Source of the DNA: Thermus tenuipuniceus
Lineage (GTDB): Bacteria; Deinococcota; Deinococci; Deinococcales; Thermaceae
Assembly (NCBI RefSeq): GCF_002964845.1
Contig: NZ_KZ672968.1
Location: 10,888-45,190 of the forward strand
Direction: 5' to 3'
DNA length: 34,303 nucleotides
Shown: piece after piece, positions 16,293 through 23,401 of the stretch
Layout of the letters: each line of letters begins with the position of its first letter
How positions within the stretch are numbered: position 1 is the first letter of the stretch
The notes under the pieces: generated by a model
Database searches by the model: none
What the model was told of the DNA's origin: nothing
What the model saw: the letters and a program-made list of their open reading frames with translations, nothing else
Program-made: the position numbers and the translations under genes

Positions 16293-16620
16293 AACCCCTC
16301 CTCGTCCAACCGCAACAGCAGGTGTTCAATCCGTCCAAAAAGCCGGTACACCTCGTTCATCCTCTCCCTGGCCTCCGCCTCCTTTCCCTCCCCCTTCAAG
16401 GCCACCGCCTCGGCGGTGAGGGCGTGGAGAAGCGCTCGTGGAGGGCGACCACCTCTTGAAAGGCAGGCAGGTGTCCGTAAGCCCCCTGGCCTTCCCCAGC
16501 AAGCCACCGCCCCAACGAACACTGCGTGGGCGGGGTCAGGATGGGTTCCGGGCCGCCTTCCAGAAACCGCTCTGCGTTTTCCAGATAGCGCAGGTGGGCC
16601 AGCACCATCGCTTCAAGCAT
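16289..16620 (-). pseudogene. CZB-like zinc-binding sensor protein with internal frameshift
   Basis: Two partly overlapping frames together encode one short protein of about 110 residues. The first frame starts at 16620 inside the GTPase stop and carries His9, Cys34 in CSLGRWLAGEG and His50/His61, the pattern of chemoreceptor zinc-binding (CZB) domains. Near 16430 the frame is lost. The second frame supplies LLHALTAEAVALKGEG and the C-terminal helix EARERMNEVYRLFGRIEHLL, ending in an ATGA overlap with the Roadblock gene. Removing one CG from GAGCGCTTC restores HELLH (HxxxH, the expected zinc pair); adding one C gives HERLLH. Both ends are still coupled to the neighbouring genes, so a recent mutation or a sequence error is more likely than old decay. 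Confidence 0.7.
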
Positions 16621-17131
16621 CGTGGACCTCCACCGCCATCTCCACCAATTGGGTGAGCACTCGAAAGGCTTCCTCCCGGCGCCTGGCGTCCAACCCCACC
16701 ACCCGCTCGCGGGGCAGGCGCAGGTAAAGGGCTACCTCCTCCGGCTCCCAAGCCCGGCCCAGGTCCAGCCGGGTCACCCCCACCAGGTGAGGGATGGGGT
16801 GGCGGGAGAGGAGGTAGTCCAGGAGGTGGCGCGCCTCGGGCAGATGCTCGGGCTTGTCCCCCGCCAGGAGGAGCAAAAGGCCCAAAGCCCCTTCCGCCAG
16901 CACGTCCCACATGAAGTCGAAGCGGGCCTGGCCTGGGGCCCCGAAGAGGTGCACCCGGTAGGGCCCCACGGGAAGTACTCCAAAGTCCATGGCCACGGTG
17001 GTAGTTTCCTTGCCCAGGGCCTCGCTGACCTTGGCCTCCGTGGTGAGGGCCTCCTCCCCCAAGAGGCTTCGGGCGAAGGCCGTCTTCCCCGCCCCCACGG
17101 GCCCGGCCACCAGGATTTTCAGCGGCTCCAT
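16613..17131 (-). CDS. Ras-like small GTPase (MglA/CvnD-type)
   Basis: A 172-residue GTP-binding protein. The P-loop is GPVGAGKT (residues 10-17), the switch II/G3 region reads LFGAPGQARFDFMW and the G4 specificity motif is TRLD rather than NKxD. This DxxG-to-APGQ style and the size match the GTPases of DUF4388/Roadblock operons, conservon CvnD proteins and MglA-like proteins. The start overlaps the DUF4388 stop by 13 bp and its own stop overlaps the CZB gene by 8 bp. It is inferred to be the switch of the operon, paired with the Roadblock protein. Confidence 0.9.
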   Translation of the reverse strand: MEPLKILVAGPVGAGKTAFARSLLGEEALTTEAKVSEALGKETTTVAMDFGVLPVGPYRVHLFGAPGQARFDFMWDVLAEGALGLLLLLAGDKPEHLPEARHLLDYLLSRHPIPHLVGVTRLDLGRAWEPEEVALYLRLPRERVVGLDARRREEAFRVLTQLVEMAVEVHDA

Positions 17132-17733
17132 AGGGCCTTCAAGTGGGCGAGGAGCTTCCCCGCTAGGGGATGGGCCTTCGGCCGAGGAGCCACCCGCTTC
17201 ACCGCTCCCAGAAGCTGGAGGCGATAAAGGTAAAAGCGCACCTGGTCCAGGGGAAGCCGCAGGACCTGGGCCAGCTCCTGAGCGGAAACGCCCCGCTTGA
17301 GATGGGGCAGGGCCAGGCGGAAGAAGTCCTTGAAGCGGGGGTCCTCGGGATAGCTCCCCGCCAGCTCAAAACGGGCCTCGGGATGGGGCAGGTAGGCCCG
17401 GTAGCGCTCTAGCTCGTCCTGGAGGGTGATGGTGCTCAGGAGGACCTTCTCCACCGGCCAGCCCAGCCGCTCCTTGTGCCTGGGCTTCACCCCGGGAAGG
17501 AACTCAAAGCTTCCCTCCCGGGCCTGGAGGAGGGCCTGAAGCACCGCTTTGGCCGCCATGGGGTCCAGGGGCTTGCCGTGTTGGTCCAGGGAGCGGATAT
17601 GTCCCGGCTTCAGGTAGATGGTGGTGGGGGGAATACCCTTTAGGTTCCAAATCTCCAGCGCCCCTTCCTTGTGGCTGAGAAGCTGGAGGAGCTCCTCGAG
17701 GGGCAGGGAATTGAGGCTTCCAAACAGGGCCAT
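17119..17733 (-). CDS. DUF4388 (PATAN-like) domain protein, operon leader
   Basis: A 204-residue protein beginning ALFGSLNSLPLEELLQLLSH, the hallmark opening of DUF4388 domains, followed by GALEIWN and TTIYLKPGHI (residues 1-105). The rest is helical and includes a winged-helix-like segment (VSAQELAQVLRLPLDQVRFY) near the C-terminus. DUF4388/PATAN domains are found in two-component and gliding/twitching signalling proteins as interaction modules. The ATG at 17733 follows AGGAGG by seven bases; a longer frame exists upstream but covers trmB. It is the first gene of the operon. Confidence 0.87.
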   Translation of the reverse strand: MALFGSLNSLPLEELLQLLSHKEGALEIWNLKGIPPTTIYLKPGHIRSLDQHGKPLDPMAAKAVLQALLQAREGSFEFLPGVKPRHKERLGWPVEKVLLSTITLQDELERYRAYLPHPEARFELAGSYPEDPRFKDFFRLALPHLKRGVSAQELAQVLRLPLDQVRFYLYRLQLLGAVKRVAPRPKAHPLAGKLLAHLKALWSR

Positions 17734-17766
17734 AAACCAACCTCCTGTCCTCACCCTAGAACTCCC

Positions 17767-17776
17767 CTGTGAAAAC
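17767..17776 (-). promoter_or_regulatory. TTTTCACAG motif upstream of the DUF4388 operon
   Basis: On the minus strand GTTTTCACAG ends 33 nt before the DUF4388 ATG, nearly the same spacing as the copies at 3127 (32 nt) and 7372 (32 nt). No good -10 follows at 16-18 bp, so it may be an operator rather than a -35. TTTAAA lies just 5' of it. Confidence 0.4.
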
Positions 17777-17791
17777 GATTTAAAAAGGCCG

Positions 17792-17797
17792 TATAAT
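17792..17797 (+). promoter_or_regulatory. trmB -10 box
   Basis: A perfect TATAAT ends eight bases before the GTG start of trmB, implying a leaderless or near-leaderless mRNA. No consensus -35 is visible; the region where it would lie is occupied by the GTGAAAA of the opposite-strand motif. Confidence 0.6.
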
Positions 17798-17805
17798 CCC
17801 CCCTT

Positions 17806-18741
17806 GTGCTGGTGCGGCCTGCTCTTCTTCCCCTTTGGCCTCCTCGGGTGATAGACCTCTTTGGCCGGGAGGGGCCCCTGGTCCTCGAGGTGGGCTTTGG
17901 CGATGGGCGCTTCACCGTGGACCTGGCCAAGGCCCATCCGGAATGGCTCATCCTGGGGGCCGAGGTTTCGGCGGCCAGCGTCCAGAGGGCCTACCGGCGC
18001 CTGCGCCGGGAAGGGATAGGGAACGTGCGCCTTTACCACGGGCAAGGCCTCTTTGCCCTGAGGAACCTGGTGCCCCCGGGGAGCCTAAAGCGGGTCATCG
18101 TCAACTTCCCCGATCCCTGGCCCAAGAAGCGGCACCAGCGGAAGCGGCTTTTGCAGGAGGGATTTTTCCGCAGGCTTTCCACTAGGCTCGTGGAGGGCGG
18201 GGACCTCCTCCTCACCACCGACCACGAAGAGTACTTCCGCTTGGCCCTGGAGGAGGCAGAACGGAGCGGGCTTTACCGGGTGGAAGTTAAGGAGCCACCG
18301 GAGACCCACTTGCGCACCAAGTATGCCCTCAAGTGGAAGGAGGCGGGCCGGATCTTCTTCCATGCGGTGTTCACCAAGATGGCCGAGGATCCCACGCCTT
18401 GGCCGCCCATAAGGAGGTACGAGGTGGCCCATGCGCTGTTAAGGGGAGAACTGCCCAAGGAGCTTACCCTTGCCAAGGCTTCCGTGGCCATCCCGGGCGG
18501 GATGGCGGTCTTTCTGGAGGTGGCCCGGGGGGAGGAAGGGTTTTACGTGCTCACCCACGTGGAGGAGGAAGACCTCACCCAGGATTTGCTTCTAGAGGTG
18601 AGGAGGAGTGCCCGCGGGCTCTATGCGGGGGTTAGCCGCTTCGGTAGCCCCCTCATCACCGAGGGGGTGAAGGAGGCGGTGCGGGCTCTGGTGCGGGAGC
18701 TCGGGAGGGTGGGCCTCGAGGTGGTCCAGGACCACACCTAG
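17806..18741 (+). CDS. trmB: tRNA (guanine(46)-N7)-methyltransferase TrmB
   Basis: A 311-residue SAM-dependent enzyme that makes m7G46 in the tRNA variable loop. The SAM motif is [11 protein letters not shown], and the family signature [16 protein letters not shown] lies near residues 98-112, followed by TTDHEEYF and the substrate-loop residues ETHLRTKY. The core ends near residue 200. A further 110 residues (from about [10 protein letters not shown]) form a C-terminal extension known from thermophilic TrmB proteins and absent in the 220-240-residue mesophilic forms. The start is GTG at 17806, directly downstream of a TATAAT. The glmU promoter follows its stop immediately. Confidence 0.95.
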   Translation: MLVRPALLPLWPPRVIDLFGREGPLVLEVGFGDGRFTVDLAKAHPEWLILGAEVSAASVQRAYRRLRREGIGNVRLYHGQGLFALRNLVPPGSLKRVIVNFPDPWPKKRHQRKRLLQEGFFRRLSTRLVEGGDLLLTTDHEEYFRLALEEAERSGLYRVEVKEPPETHLRTKYALKWKEAGRIFFHAVFTKMAEDPTPWPPIRRYEVAHALLRGELPKELTLAKASVAIPGGMAVFLEVARGEEGFYVLTHVEEEDLTQDLLLEVRRSARGLYAGVSRFGSPLITEGVKEAVRALVRELGRVGLEVVQDHT

Positions 18742-18746
18742 CCCCC

Positions 18747-18752
18747 TAAAAT
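18747..18752 (+). promoter_or_regulatory. glmU -10 box
   Basis: TAAAAT ends six bases before the glmU ATG at 18759. No ribosome site is present, so this is a leaderless candidate. No convincing -35 lies in the 3' end of trmB. Confidence 0.45.
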
Positions 18753-18758
18753 AGCCCT

Positions 18759-20120
18759 ATGCACGCCCATGTGATCCTGGCCGCCGGGCAGGGGACCCGC
18801 ATGAAATCCCGCCTGCCCAAGGTGCTTCATCCCCTTTTGGGCAAGCCCATGCTGGCCTATGCGGTGGAAACGGCCCTGGCCCTGGAACCCCAGAGGTTGG
18901 TGGTGGTGGTGGGGCATGGAGCCGAGCAGGTGATGGAGGTCCTAAAGGCCTATCCGGTGGAGGTGGCGGTGCAGGAAGAGCAGCTCGGCACCGCCCACGC
19001 CCTTTTGCAGGCGGAGCCCTTGTTAAAGGACTTTCCTGGCCCCACCCTGGTCACTCAGGGGGATACGCCCCTTCTTCGCCCGGAAACCCTAAGGGGCCTT
19101 CTGGAAAGGGTGGAGGAGGGGGCGGGAATGGCCCTCCTCACCGTGGAGCTTTCTGACCCCACCGGCTACGGCCGCATCCTGCGCCAGGGGGAGGAGGTCT
19201 TGGGCAGCGTGGAGGAGAAGGATGCCTCCCCTGAGGTCAAGGCCATCCGGGAGGTGAACGCTGGGGCCTATGCCTTTGACGGACTCCTCTTCCAGGCCCT
19301 CAAGGAGGTGCGAAACGAAAACGCCGCCCGGGAGTACTACCTCCCCGACCTCATCGCCATCTACCGGGCCAAGGGGCGGAGGGTGGTGGCGGTGAAGGGG
19401 GTGGTGGAGGAAGCCTTGGGGGTGAACACCCGGGAGGAGCTTTCCCGGGTGGAGGGAGTGCTCTTGGCGGCCTTGCGCCGGGAGTGGATGCGAAGGGGGG
19501 TGCGGATGATCCTGCCGGAGAGCATCTACCTGGAGGCCAGCGTGGAGCTGGCCCCGGACGTGACCCTCTGGCCGGGGGTGGTGCTTAAGGGCAAGACCCG
19601 CATCGGGGAGGGGGCGGAGGTGGGGCCCTACACCATCCTGGAGGACGCCCTCTTGGAACCCGGGGCCAGGGTTCTGGCCCACACCGTGGCTCAGGGGGCG
19701 GTGATCGGTAGGGGAGCCGACGCCGGGCCCTTCGCCCGGCTACGCCCCGGGGCCGTTCTCAGGGAGGGGGCCCATGTGGGCAACTTTGTGGAGGTGAAGA
19801 ATAGCCTCCTCCACCCCGGGGTCAAGGCGGGGCACCTGGCCTATTTGGGGGATGCCGAGGTGGGGGAGGGCACCAACATCGGGGCCGGGGTCATCACCGC
19901 CAACTACGATGGCAAGCGCAAGCACAGAACCTTCATCGGCAAGGGAGCCTTCATCGGTTCCAACAGCGTGCTGGTGGCCCCGGTGCGGGTGGGGGATGGG
20001 GCCATGGTGGGGGCGGGGAGCGTGATCACCCATGATGTGCCCGAGGATGCCCTGGCCATAGCGCGGGAGAGGCAGCGGAACCTCGAGGGCTACGCCCGGC
20101 GCAAGCGGGAGGGGGACTAG
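18759..20120 (+). CDS. glmU: Bifunctional UDP-GlcNAc pyrophosphorylase/GlcN-1-P acetyltransferase GlmU
   Basis: A 453-residue cytoplasmic enzyme that acetylates glucosamine-1-phosphate and then forms UDP-GlcNAc, precursor of peptidoglycan and surface glycans. The N-terminal uridylyltransferase shows LAAGQGTRMKSRLPKVLHP (residues 7-25), the QEEQLGTAHA and QGDTPLL stretches and VEEKDAS. The C-terminal half is a left-handed beta-helix of hexapeptide repeats (IGEGAEVGPYTIL, VGEGTNIGAGVITANYDG), with the acetyl-CoA site region near IGSNSVLVAPVRVG. The length is typical. It has its own -10 box and stands between trmB and the tat genes. Confidence 0.97.
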   Translation: MHAHVILAAGQGTRMKSRLPKVLHPLLGKPMLAYAVETALALEPQRLVVVVGHGAEQVMEVLKAYPVEVAVQEEQLGTAHALLQAEPLLKDFPGPTLVTQGDTPLLRPETLRGLLERVEEGAGMALLTVELSDPTGYGRILRQGEEVLGSVEEKDASPEVKAIREVNAGAYAFDGLLFQALKEVRNENAAREYYLPDLIAIYRAKGRRVVAVKGVVEEALGVNTREELSRVEGVLLAALRREWMRRGVRMILPESIYLEASVELAPDVTLWPGVVLKGKTRIGEGAEVGPYTILEDALLEPGARVLAHTVAQGAVIGRGADAGPFARLRPGAVLREGAHVGNFVEVKNSLLHPGVKAGHLAYLGDAEVGEGTNIGAGVITANYDGKRKHRTFIGKGAFIGSNSVLVAPVRVGDGAMVGAGSVITHDVPEDALAIARERQRNLEGYARRKREGD

Positions 20121-20148
20121 GGTTTCACCTTCCTTTCAGCCCGGGTGG

Positions 20149-20154
20149 TAAACT
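20149..20154 (+). promoter_or_regulatory. tatA -10 box
   Basis: TAAACT ends seven bases before the tatA ATG. The bases between are G-rich (GGGGGGT), too close to the start to act as a normal ribosome site. TTCACC with a 19-bp spacer is a poor -35. Confidence 0.4.
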
Positions 20155-20161
20155 GGGGGGT

Positions 20162-20467
20162 ATGAACCTGGGCATGCCGGAAATCCTGGTGATCCTGGTG
20201 GTGGCCCTCCTCATCTTCGGGCCCAAGAAACTCCCCGAGCTCGGCCGTTCCCTGGGCCAGAGCATTCGCGAGTTCAAGCGGGGGGCCCAGGAGATCCGGG
20301 AGGAGCTGGAGAAGAGCGTGGACGTGCGGGAGGAAAAGGGCCCCGAAGGGGCTAGGTTGGCTAGGGAGGAAAAGGGCCCCGAAGGGGCTAGGGAGAAGCC
20401 GGTTTCCGAGACTTCCTCCCCCAAGGCCCATGAGGTTTCCGAACCCCAAGAGGAGCGCAAGGCTTGA
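20162..20467 (+). CDS. tatA: Sec-independent translocase protein TatA/TatB
   Basis: A 101-residue twin-arginine translocation protein. A short periplasmic end and a membrane helix (EILVILVVALLIF, about 7-19) precede the family hinge FGPKKLPELGRSLGQ and an amphipathic helix (to about residue 55). It forms the Tat pore with TatC, which follows with a TTGA stop-start overlap. The charged tail contains a duplicated REEKGPEGAR segment (about residues 56-80) encoded by the palindromic repeat also found in topA. TatA rather than TatB is suggested by the short length; the window shows only one copy. Confidence 0.95.
   Translation: MNLGMPEILVILVVALLIFGPKKLPELGRSLGQSIREFKRGAQEIREELEKSVDVREEKGPEGARLAREEKGPEGAREKPVSETSSPKAHEVSEPQEERKA
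20328..20392 (+). repeat. Duplicated palindromic repeat in the tatA tail
   Basis: Two 29-bp copies (20328-20356 and 20364-20392) at a 36-bp period, each containing GCCCCGAAGGGGCTA. On the opposite strand this is TAGCCCCTTCGGGGC, identical over 15 bp to the core of the topA repeat. The period is a multiple of three, so each unit adds 12 residues (REEKGPEGARLA) without breaking the frame. Confidence 0.85.
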
Positions 20468-21207
20468 AGGAAGCCCCACTGGTTGAACACCTGGAGGAGC
20501 TCAGGGCCCGTATCCTCTGGTCCCTGGTGGCCTGGGTGGTGGGTACGGGGGTGGCCTGGAGTTTTAGGGTCCAGCTTCTGGAGTGGCTGAAGCGGCCCTT
20601 GGACCTGGCGGCCAAGCAGAACCACATCCAGGTGAACCTCATCGTTCTGGACATCACCGAGCCCTTCTTGGTTTCCTTGAAGGTGGCGGCCTTTGGGGGG
20701 CTGGTGTTGGCCTTGCCCTTCATCGTCTACCAGGTCTGGGCCTTCATCGCCCCGGGGCTTTACGAACACGAGAAGCGGCTGGCGGTGCCCTTCTTGCTGG
20801 GGGCTGGGTTTAGCTTCGCCTTGGGGGCCCTTTTCGCCTACTATGGCTTTTTGCCCTTCGCCATACCCTTCCTCCTGGGCTTTTTGGGTGAGGTCATCAC
20901 CCCGCAGATCTCCATCGGTCGCTACATGGGCCAGGTCCTCATGATGATGGGCGTCATGGGCCTGGTCTTTGAGATGCCGGTGGTGAGTTATCTTCTGGCC
21001 CGCCTGGGGATCCTTTCCTCCGCCTTCCTGGCCCGCAACTGGCGGATCGCCGTGGTCCTCCTCCTCACCCTGGCGGCGGTCATCACCCCCACGGTGGACG
21101 TGGTGTCCTTGGCCATCGTCACCGGTCCCCTGTTGGTCCTTTACTGGATCTCCGTGCTGGTGGCTAGGGTGGCGGAGCGGGCCAGGCCCAAGGAAGAGGC
21201 CGCTTGA
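20464..21207 (+). CDS. tatC: Sec-independent translocase protein TatC
   Basis: A 247-residue polytopic membrane protein, the twin-arginine signal receptor. It opens with the conserved cytoplasmic LVEHLEELRARILW and contains six hydrophobic segments. LIVLDITEPFLVSLKV fits the first periplasmic loop, followed by PFIVYQVWAFIAPGLYEHEKR (the family's P-x-x-x-Y-Q-x-W-x-F), FEMPVV in a later helix and TPTVD before the last two helices. The start is TTG at 20464, within the tatA stop, so translation is probably coupled. The stop TGA overlaps the TTGACA that may serve the next gene. Confidence 0.95.
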   Translation: MKEAPLVEHLEELRARILWSLVAWVVGTGVAWSFRVQLLEWLKRPLDLAAKQNHIQVNLIVLDITEPFLVSLKVAAFGGLVLALPFIVYQVWAFIAPGLYEHEKRLAVPFLLGAGFSFALGALFAYYGFLPFAIPFLLGFLGEVITPQISIGRYMGQVLMMMGVMGLVFEMPVVSYLLARLGILSSAFLARNWRIAVVLLLTLAAVITPTVDVVSLAIVTGPLLVLYWISVLVARVAERARPKEEAA

Positions 21208-21235
21208 CACCCCAAGGGGCTTTGCCCCATAGAAT
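21204..21235 (+). promoter_or_regulatory. Promoter with spacer hairpin before the DAHP synthase gene
   Basis: A perfect TTGACA (21204-21209) overlaps the tatC stop. TAGAAT (21230-21235) lies 20 bp on and five bases before the ATG; ATAGAA or CATAGA would give a better spacer. The spacer holds GGGGC-TTT-GCCCC (21216-21228), a perfect 5-bp hairpin without a T-run, which could be an operator or a weak terminator for tatAC. Confidence 0.5.
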
Positions 21236-21240
21236 AGCCC

Positions 21241-22305
21241 ATGGACGAGCGCATCCTCGCCCTGCGTAAGGAAGTGGACCGGGTTAACCGGGAAATCCTG
21301 CGCCTCCTCTCCGAACGGGGAAGGCTGGTGCAGGAGATCGGCCGCATCCAGACCGAGCTGGGCCTTCCCCACTACGACCCCAAGCGGGAGGAGGAGATGC
21401 TGGCCTACCTCACCGCCGAAAACCCCGGTCCCTTTCCTCCGGAAACCATCCGAAAGCTTTTCAAGGAAATCTTCAAGGCCAGCCTGGACCTCGAGGAGCG
21501 GGAGGACCAGAAGAAGTTCCTCTATTCCCGCAGGCACAAGCCCGAGCCCACCCGGGTGCGGGTGGGGCCTGTGGCCTTTGGGGAAAAGCCCCTCCTCATC
21601 GCTGGCCCCTGCTCCATCGAGTCCGAGGAGCAGATGATGGAAACCGCCCGCTTCCTTTCCGCCAAGGGAGTCAAGGTCCTAAGGGGCGGGGCCTTCAAGC
21701 CCAGGACCAGTCCCTATGGCTTCCAGGGCTTGGGGGTGGAGGGGCTAAGGATCGGTCGCAAGGCGGCGGAAGCTTTTGGCATGGTTTTCGTCACCGAGGT
21801 CATGGATACCCGGGACGTGGAGGTGGTGGCGGAATACGCGGATATCCTCCAAATCGGCGCCCGGAACATGCAGAACTTCGCCCTCCTCAAGGAGGTGGGG
21901 AAGGCGGGCAAGCCCGTCCTTCTGAAGCGGGGCCTTTCCGCCACCGTGGAGGAGTGGTTCTACGCCGCCGAGTATATCCTGAGCCAGGGCAACGAGCAGG
22001 TGATCCTGGCGGAAAGGGGGATTCGCACTTTTGAGCGCTGGACGCGAAACACCCTGGACCTCTCCGCCGTGGCCTTGGCCAAGCAGGAAACCCACCTGCC
22101 CGTGGTGGTGGACGTGACCCACGCCGCCGGGCGCACGGATCTTCTTGCCCCCCTGGCCCGGGCGGCCTTGGCGGTGGGGGCGGATGGGGTGCACGTGGAG
22201 GTCCACCCCAACCCCAAGGTGGCCCTTTCCGACAACCAACAGCAGATGGACTTCCGGCAGTTTGAGGCCTTCCTTAAGGCCATAGAGGACCTTCTAGGGG
22301 CGTGA
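21241..22305 (+). CDS. aroF: Bifunctional chorismate mutase/DAHP synthase (type I-beta)
   Basis: A 354-residue enzyme for the first step of the shikimate pathway (PEP plus erythrose-4-phosphate), with a fused chorismate mutase. The AroQ-type mutase domain is residues 1-90 (ILALRKEVDRVNREILRLLSERG, KREEEML). The synthase domain follows, with IAGPCSIES (metal-binding Cys), LRGGAFKPRTSPYGFQG, IGARNMQNF, KRGLSATVEEW and VEVHPNP near the end. In related proteins the stretch before GIRTFE usually reads CERG; here it is AERG. The N-terminal mutase often makes the enzyme sensitive to chorismate or prephenate. The exact gene name varies among genomes. The ferredoxin gene begins directly after its stop. 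Confidence 0.93.
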   Translation: MDERILALRKEVDRVNREILRLLSERGRLVQEIGRIQTELGLPHYDPKREEEMLAYLTAENPGPFPPETIRKLFKEIFKASLDLEEREDQKKFLYSRRHKPEPTRVRVGPVAFGEKPLLIAGPCSIESEEQMMETARFLSAKGVKVLRGGAFKPRTSPYGFQGLGVEGLRIGRKAAEAFGMVFVTEVMDTRDVEVVAEYADILQIGARNMQNFALLKEVGKAGKPVLLKRGLSATVEEWFYAAEYILSQGNEQVILAERGIRTFERWTRNTLDLSAVALAKQETHLPVVVDVTHAAGRTDLLAPLARAALAVGADGVHVEVHPNPKVALSDNQQQMDFRQFEAFLKAIEDLLGA

Positions 22306-23247
22306 ATGGGCTTCTTGGATAACCTTCTGAACGCCTTCCTCAGGGCCACGGACCCCAGGCCCCGCTACACGGAGGCCCGTTGCCTCCTCTACAAGAACAG
22401 CGTGGGGGGGTGCGACCGTTGCTACCAGGCCTGCCCCAAGGGGGCGGTGCGCCTGGAAAGCTTCCGGGTGGAGCTGGACGAGGTGCTCTGCACCGGGTGC
22501 GGTCTCTGCACGGGGGTCTGCCCTGGGGTGGCCCTGGAGTATCCCTTGGGGGGCATCCAGGAGGCCTTGATCCGGGGCAAGGGGCAGATCCGCTGCTCCA
22601 AGGCGGAGGGCAAGGGGGAGGAGGTCTTGTGCCTGGGCCGCCTGACCCCGGGCCTTCTGGCGGAGGCGGGAAGCCGTTTCGGGAAGGTGGTCTTGGCCCG
22701 GGGGGATTGCGCCTCCTGTAGGATCGGGGGGCCTGCGGTGCCCGAGCACCTGGAAAGGATGGTGGAGGAGGCCCAGCGTTACCACCCCGTGGAGGTGCAG
22801 GTCCTGCAAGGGGAGCTTCCCGGGGAGAAAGTGGGGCGCAGGGAACTTTTCCAGGCCCTTATGGGAAGCGCCAAGCGCACCGCCGCTGACCTGGTGCCCG
22901 AGCTTCCCCTTCCTGCTCCGGAGGAGGAAAAGGGCATGCCGGCGGAGCTTCGCCTGCGCCTTTTGGCGGCCAGGCGGGCTTCCGAGGTGCGCTGGCCCAG
23001 GATCCGGGTGGAGGAGGGGTGCACCCTTTGCCCAGTGTGCACCAACGTCTGCCCCACGGAGGCGGTCTATAGGGTGCGGGAGGGGGAGGAGTACGTGCTC
23101 AGGCTCAAGGTGGAGGCCTGCACAGGATGCGGGGCCTGTGTGGAAAGCTGCCCGCCTCAGGTGATCCGCCTCGAGGAGACGGGTAAGGAGGAGATACTCC
23201 AGGAACTTGAGCTTTACCGGGGAAGGCCTCCTTGGTACGATCTCTGA
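22306..23247 (+). CDS. Multi-cluster [4Fe-4S] ferredoxin-domain protein
   Basis: A 313-residue iron-sulfur protein without signal peptide or membrane helix. Four CxxCxxxCP-type motifs are visible: GGCDRCYQACPKGA and CTGCGLCTGVCP near the N-terminus, and GCTLCPVCTNVCP and CTGCGACVESCP near the C-terminus. This suggests two dicluster ferredoxin modules. Between them lie extra cysteines (IRCSKAEG, EVLCLGRL, GDCASCR) that might hold another cluster. The ATG abuts the stop of the DAHP synthase gene, so co-transcription is likely although the roles seem unrelated. It probably passes electrons to an unknown partner enzyme; the FAD dehydrogenase downstream is a candidate by position only. Confidence 0.88.
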   Translation: MGFLDNLLNAFLRATDPRPRYTEARCLLYKNSVGGCDRCYQACPKGAVRLESFRVELDEVLCTGCGLCTGVCPGVALEYPLGGIQEALIRGKGQIRCSKAEGKGEEVLCLGRLTPGLLAEAGSRFGKVVLARGDCASCRIGGPAVPEHLERMVEEAQRYHPVEVQVLQGELPGEKVGRRELFQALMGSAKRTAADLVPELPLPAPEEEKGMPAELRLRLLAARRASEVRWPRIRVEEGCTLCPVCTNVCPTEAVYRVREGEEYVLRLKVEACTGCGACVESCPPQVIRLEETGKEEILQELELYRGRPPWYDL

Positions 23248-23401
23248 GCCTCGGGCGGGATCCGGCTGGCTAGAGGGTTTGCCCCGGGTGAACTGGCCTT
23301 TTGGGAGCTTCCCCGGGCTTTTCCCCTGGGGGGAGGGCAGGATTTCTGGGAAAAGGGCATGGCCCTCTACTTGTTGGGTATAAAGTAAAGGGAGTCGAAC
23401 C
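23248..23401 (+). promoter_or_regulatory. Leader region with -10 box and palindrome before the FAD dehydrogenase gene
   Basis: TATAAA (23379-23384) is followed by AAAGGGAG and the ATG at 23402, so here a short leader with a ribosome site is likely. A 13-bp palindrome AGGGC-ATG-GCCCT (about 23354-23366) lies just upstream of the -10 and is a possible operator. No good -35 is present. The same region stays open for 46 codons in the frame of the ferredoxin gene after its TGA. Confidence 0.45.
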
